From contig CAYOVG010000406.1 of the NCBI GenBank assembly GCA_964407285.1, forward strand, positions 1 through 5,710: DNA of 5,710 bases, written 5' to 3'. This DNA is from CAYOVG01 sp964407285 (GTDB taxonomy: Bacteria > Desulfobacterota > Syntrophobacteria > Syntrophobacterales > Syntrophobacteraceae). The stretch's first letter is position 1. Each line of letters starts with the position of its first letter. The translations under genes and the position numbers were made by a program. Under the pieces are notes generated by a model, which was not told where the DNA came from, ran no database searches, and worked only from the letters and a program-made list of their open reading frames with translations. Below, piece after piece: positions 5,106 to 5,710 of this stretch.

Positions 5106-5710
5106 TAAGGGACGCAAAGGACGCCGTCATCCCTCCAACCTTCTTCCGCTCTTGGAGGATTGACGGGTATCGTGAAACTGACTCTACACCCGCGTTCGCC
5201 TTCCCCTTCTTCCATCCAAACCTTGCCTCCATGCAACTCAACCAACTGGCGAACCAACGCGAGCCCCAGCCCCGTACCCATCATCTTGCCCTCCGCATTC
5301 CCGGGTACCTGGAAAAACTCCTCGAATATCCGCTGCCGGTATTGCGGTGGAACTCCGATGCCTGTATCCGACACCGTGACCTTGAGCATCTCCGAGTCCC
5401 GATCATCGTGCAGAAGGACCGCCTCGACGGCGATTCGCCCACCCCGCGGCGTGAATTTCACCGCGTTGGAAAGAAGGTTGTACATGATCTGTTTGAGTCT
5501 TCTTTCATCGGCCATGGTTACGAGGCCCTCTATGTCGGGCGACAGACGGACGTTGGTTTCGATGCCGTTTTTCAGCGCCTTCTCCTTGATCATGATGAGG
5601 GAACTCGATAGAAGGGCGCCGACAGGCGCCGGGGAAAGCTCCACCGGATCGAAGTGGGCTTTGATGCAGACACTCTGCGCGACCTCCTCGAGGTGCTCGA
5701 CCGATGATCG
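5105..5710 (-). CDS. Sensor histidine kinase, C-terminal ATPase domain (5' end outside window)
   Basis: The minus-strand frame is open from the right edge to TAG (5105-5107), giving 201 residues. The GTG at 5644 is internal, because the frame continues upstream of it without a stop. The fragment is the tail of a two-component kinase: end of the dimerisation helices, then a GHKL ATPase domain with all boxes intact. These are the N-box 'QIMYNLLSNAVKFTPRGG' (74-91), G1 'DTGIGV' (115-120), F-box 'IFEEFFQV' (128-135) and G2 'GTGLGLALVRQLVELHGG' (145-162). 'MIKEKALKNGIE' (40-51) is typical of hybrid or PAS-type kinases. The H-box, sensor and any upstream receiver are off the window. After the ATPase domain only about 20 residues remain, so there is no C-terminal receiver domain. 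It converges on ilvE and no clear terminator is visible for it. Target and stimulus are unknown. Confidence 0.93.
   Translation of the reverse strand, partial: RSSVEHLEEVAQSVCIKAHFDPVELSPAPVGALLSSSLIMIKEKALKNGIETNVRLSPDIEGLVTMADERRLKQIMYNLLSNAVKFTPRGGRIAVEAVLLHDDRDSEMLKVTVSDTGIGVPPQYRQRIFEEFFQVPGNAEGKMMGTGLGLALVRQLVELHGGKVWMEEGEGERGCRVSFTIPVNPPRAEEGWRDDGVLCVP

Noticed and set aside
4846..5241. 131-codon minus-strand frame through the convergent spacer
   Set aside because: Its middle translates the degenerate repeats (RVAGSGSRVAGYGLRV) and its start overlaps the real kinase in another frame.

Overview
The window looks like ordinary chromosomal DNA from a GC-rich Gram-negative bacterium. The gene repertoire, the GltX and BCAT types and the style of the first sensor kinase suggest a deltaproteobacterium (Desulfobacterota, perhaps a Syntrophobacter-like lineage). 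That placement rests on protein style only and is weak. I see no tRNA, rRNA, CRISPR array, transposase or phage gene.

Layout: (1) 2-892 (+) is the 3' part of gltX, glutamyl-tRNA synthetase, cut by the left edge. (2) 908-3220 (+) follows after 15 bases and encodes a membrane sensor histidine kinase (TM, periplasmic Cache-type sensor, TM, HAMP, PAS, DHp). Its H-box is intact, but its ATP-binding domain has lost the key N-, G1- and G2-box residues, so it reads as a pseudokinase. (3) 3221-3668 is a 448-base spacer. It holds a possible 20-codon leader peptide rich in Ile/Leu/Val, a weak hairpin followed by a T-run, a 10-base palindrome, a run of ten G, and a set of mutually exclusive hairpins. (4) 3669-4742 (+) is a complete branched-chain aminotransferase (ilvE, long 357-residue type) with a run of nine G just before the codon of its PLP-binding lysine. 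(5) 4743-5104 is a convergent spacer with a good Rho-independent terminator for ilvE and degenerate low-complexity repeats. (6) 5105-5710 (-) is the C-terminal end of a second histidine kinase with an intact ATPase domain, cut by the right edge.

The genes do not form one pathway. gltX and the kinase may be co-transcribed because of their close spacing. ilvE appears to be its own unit, with a long upstream region that may carry an attenuation-type control and a terminator behind it. The two kinases sit on opposite strands, one degenerate and one intact, and nothing in the sequence links them. The observations most worth checking are the degenerate catalytic domain of the first kinase and the leader region of ilvE.
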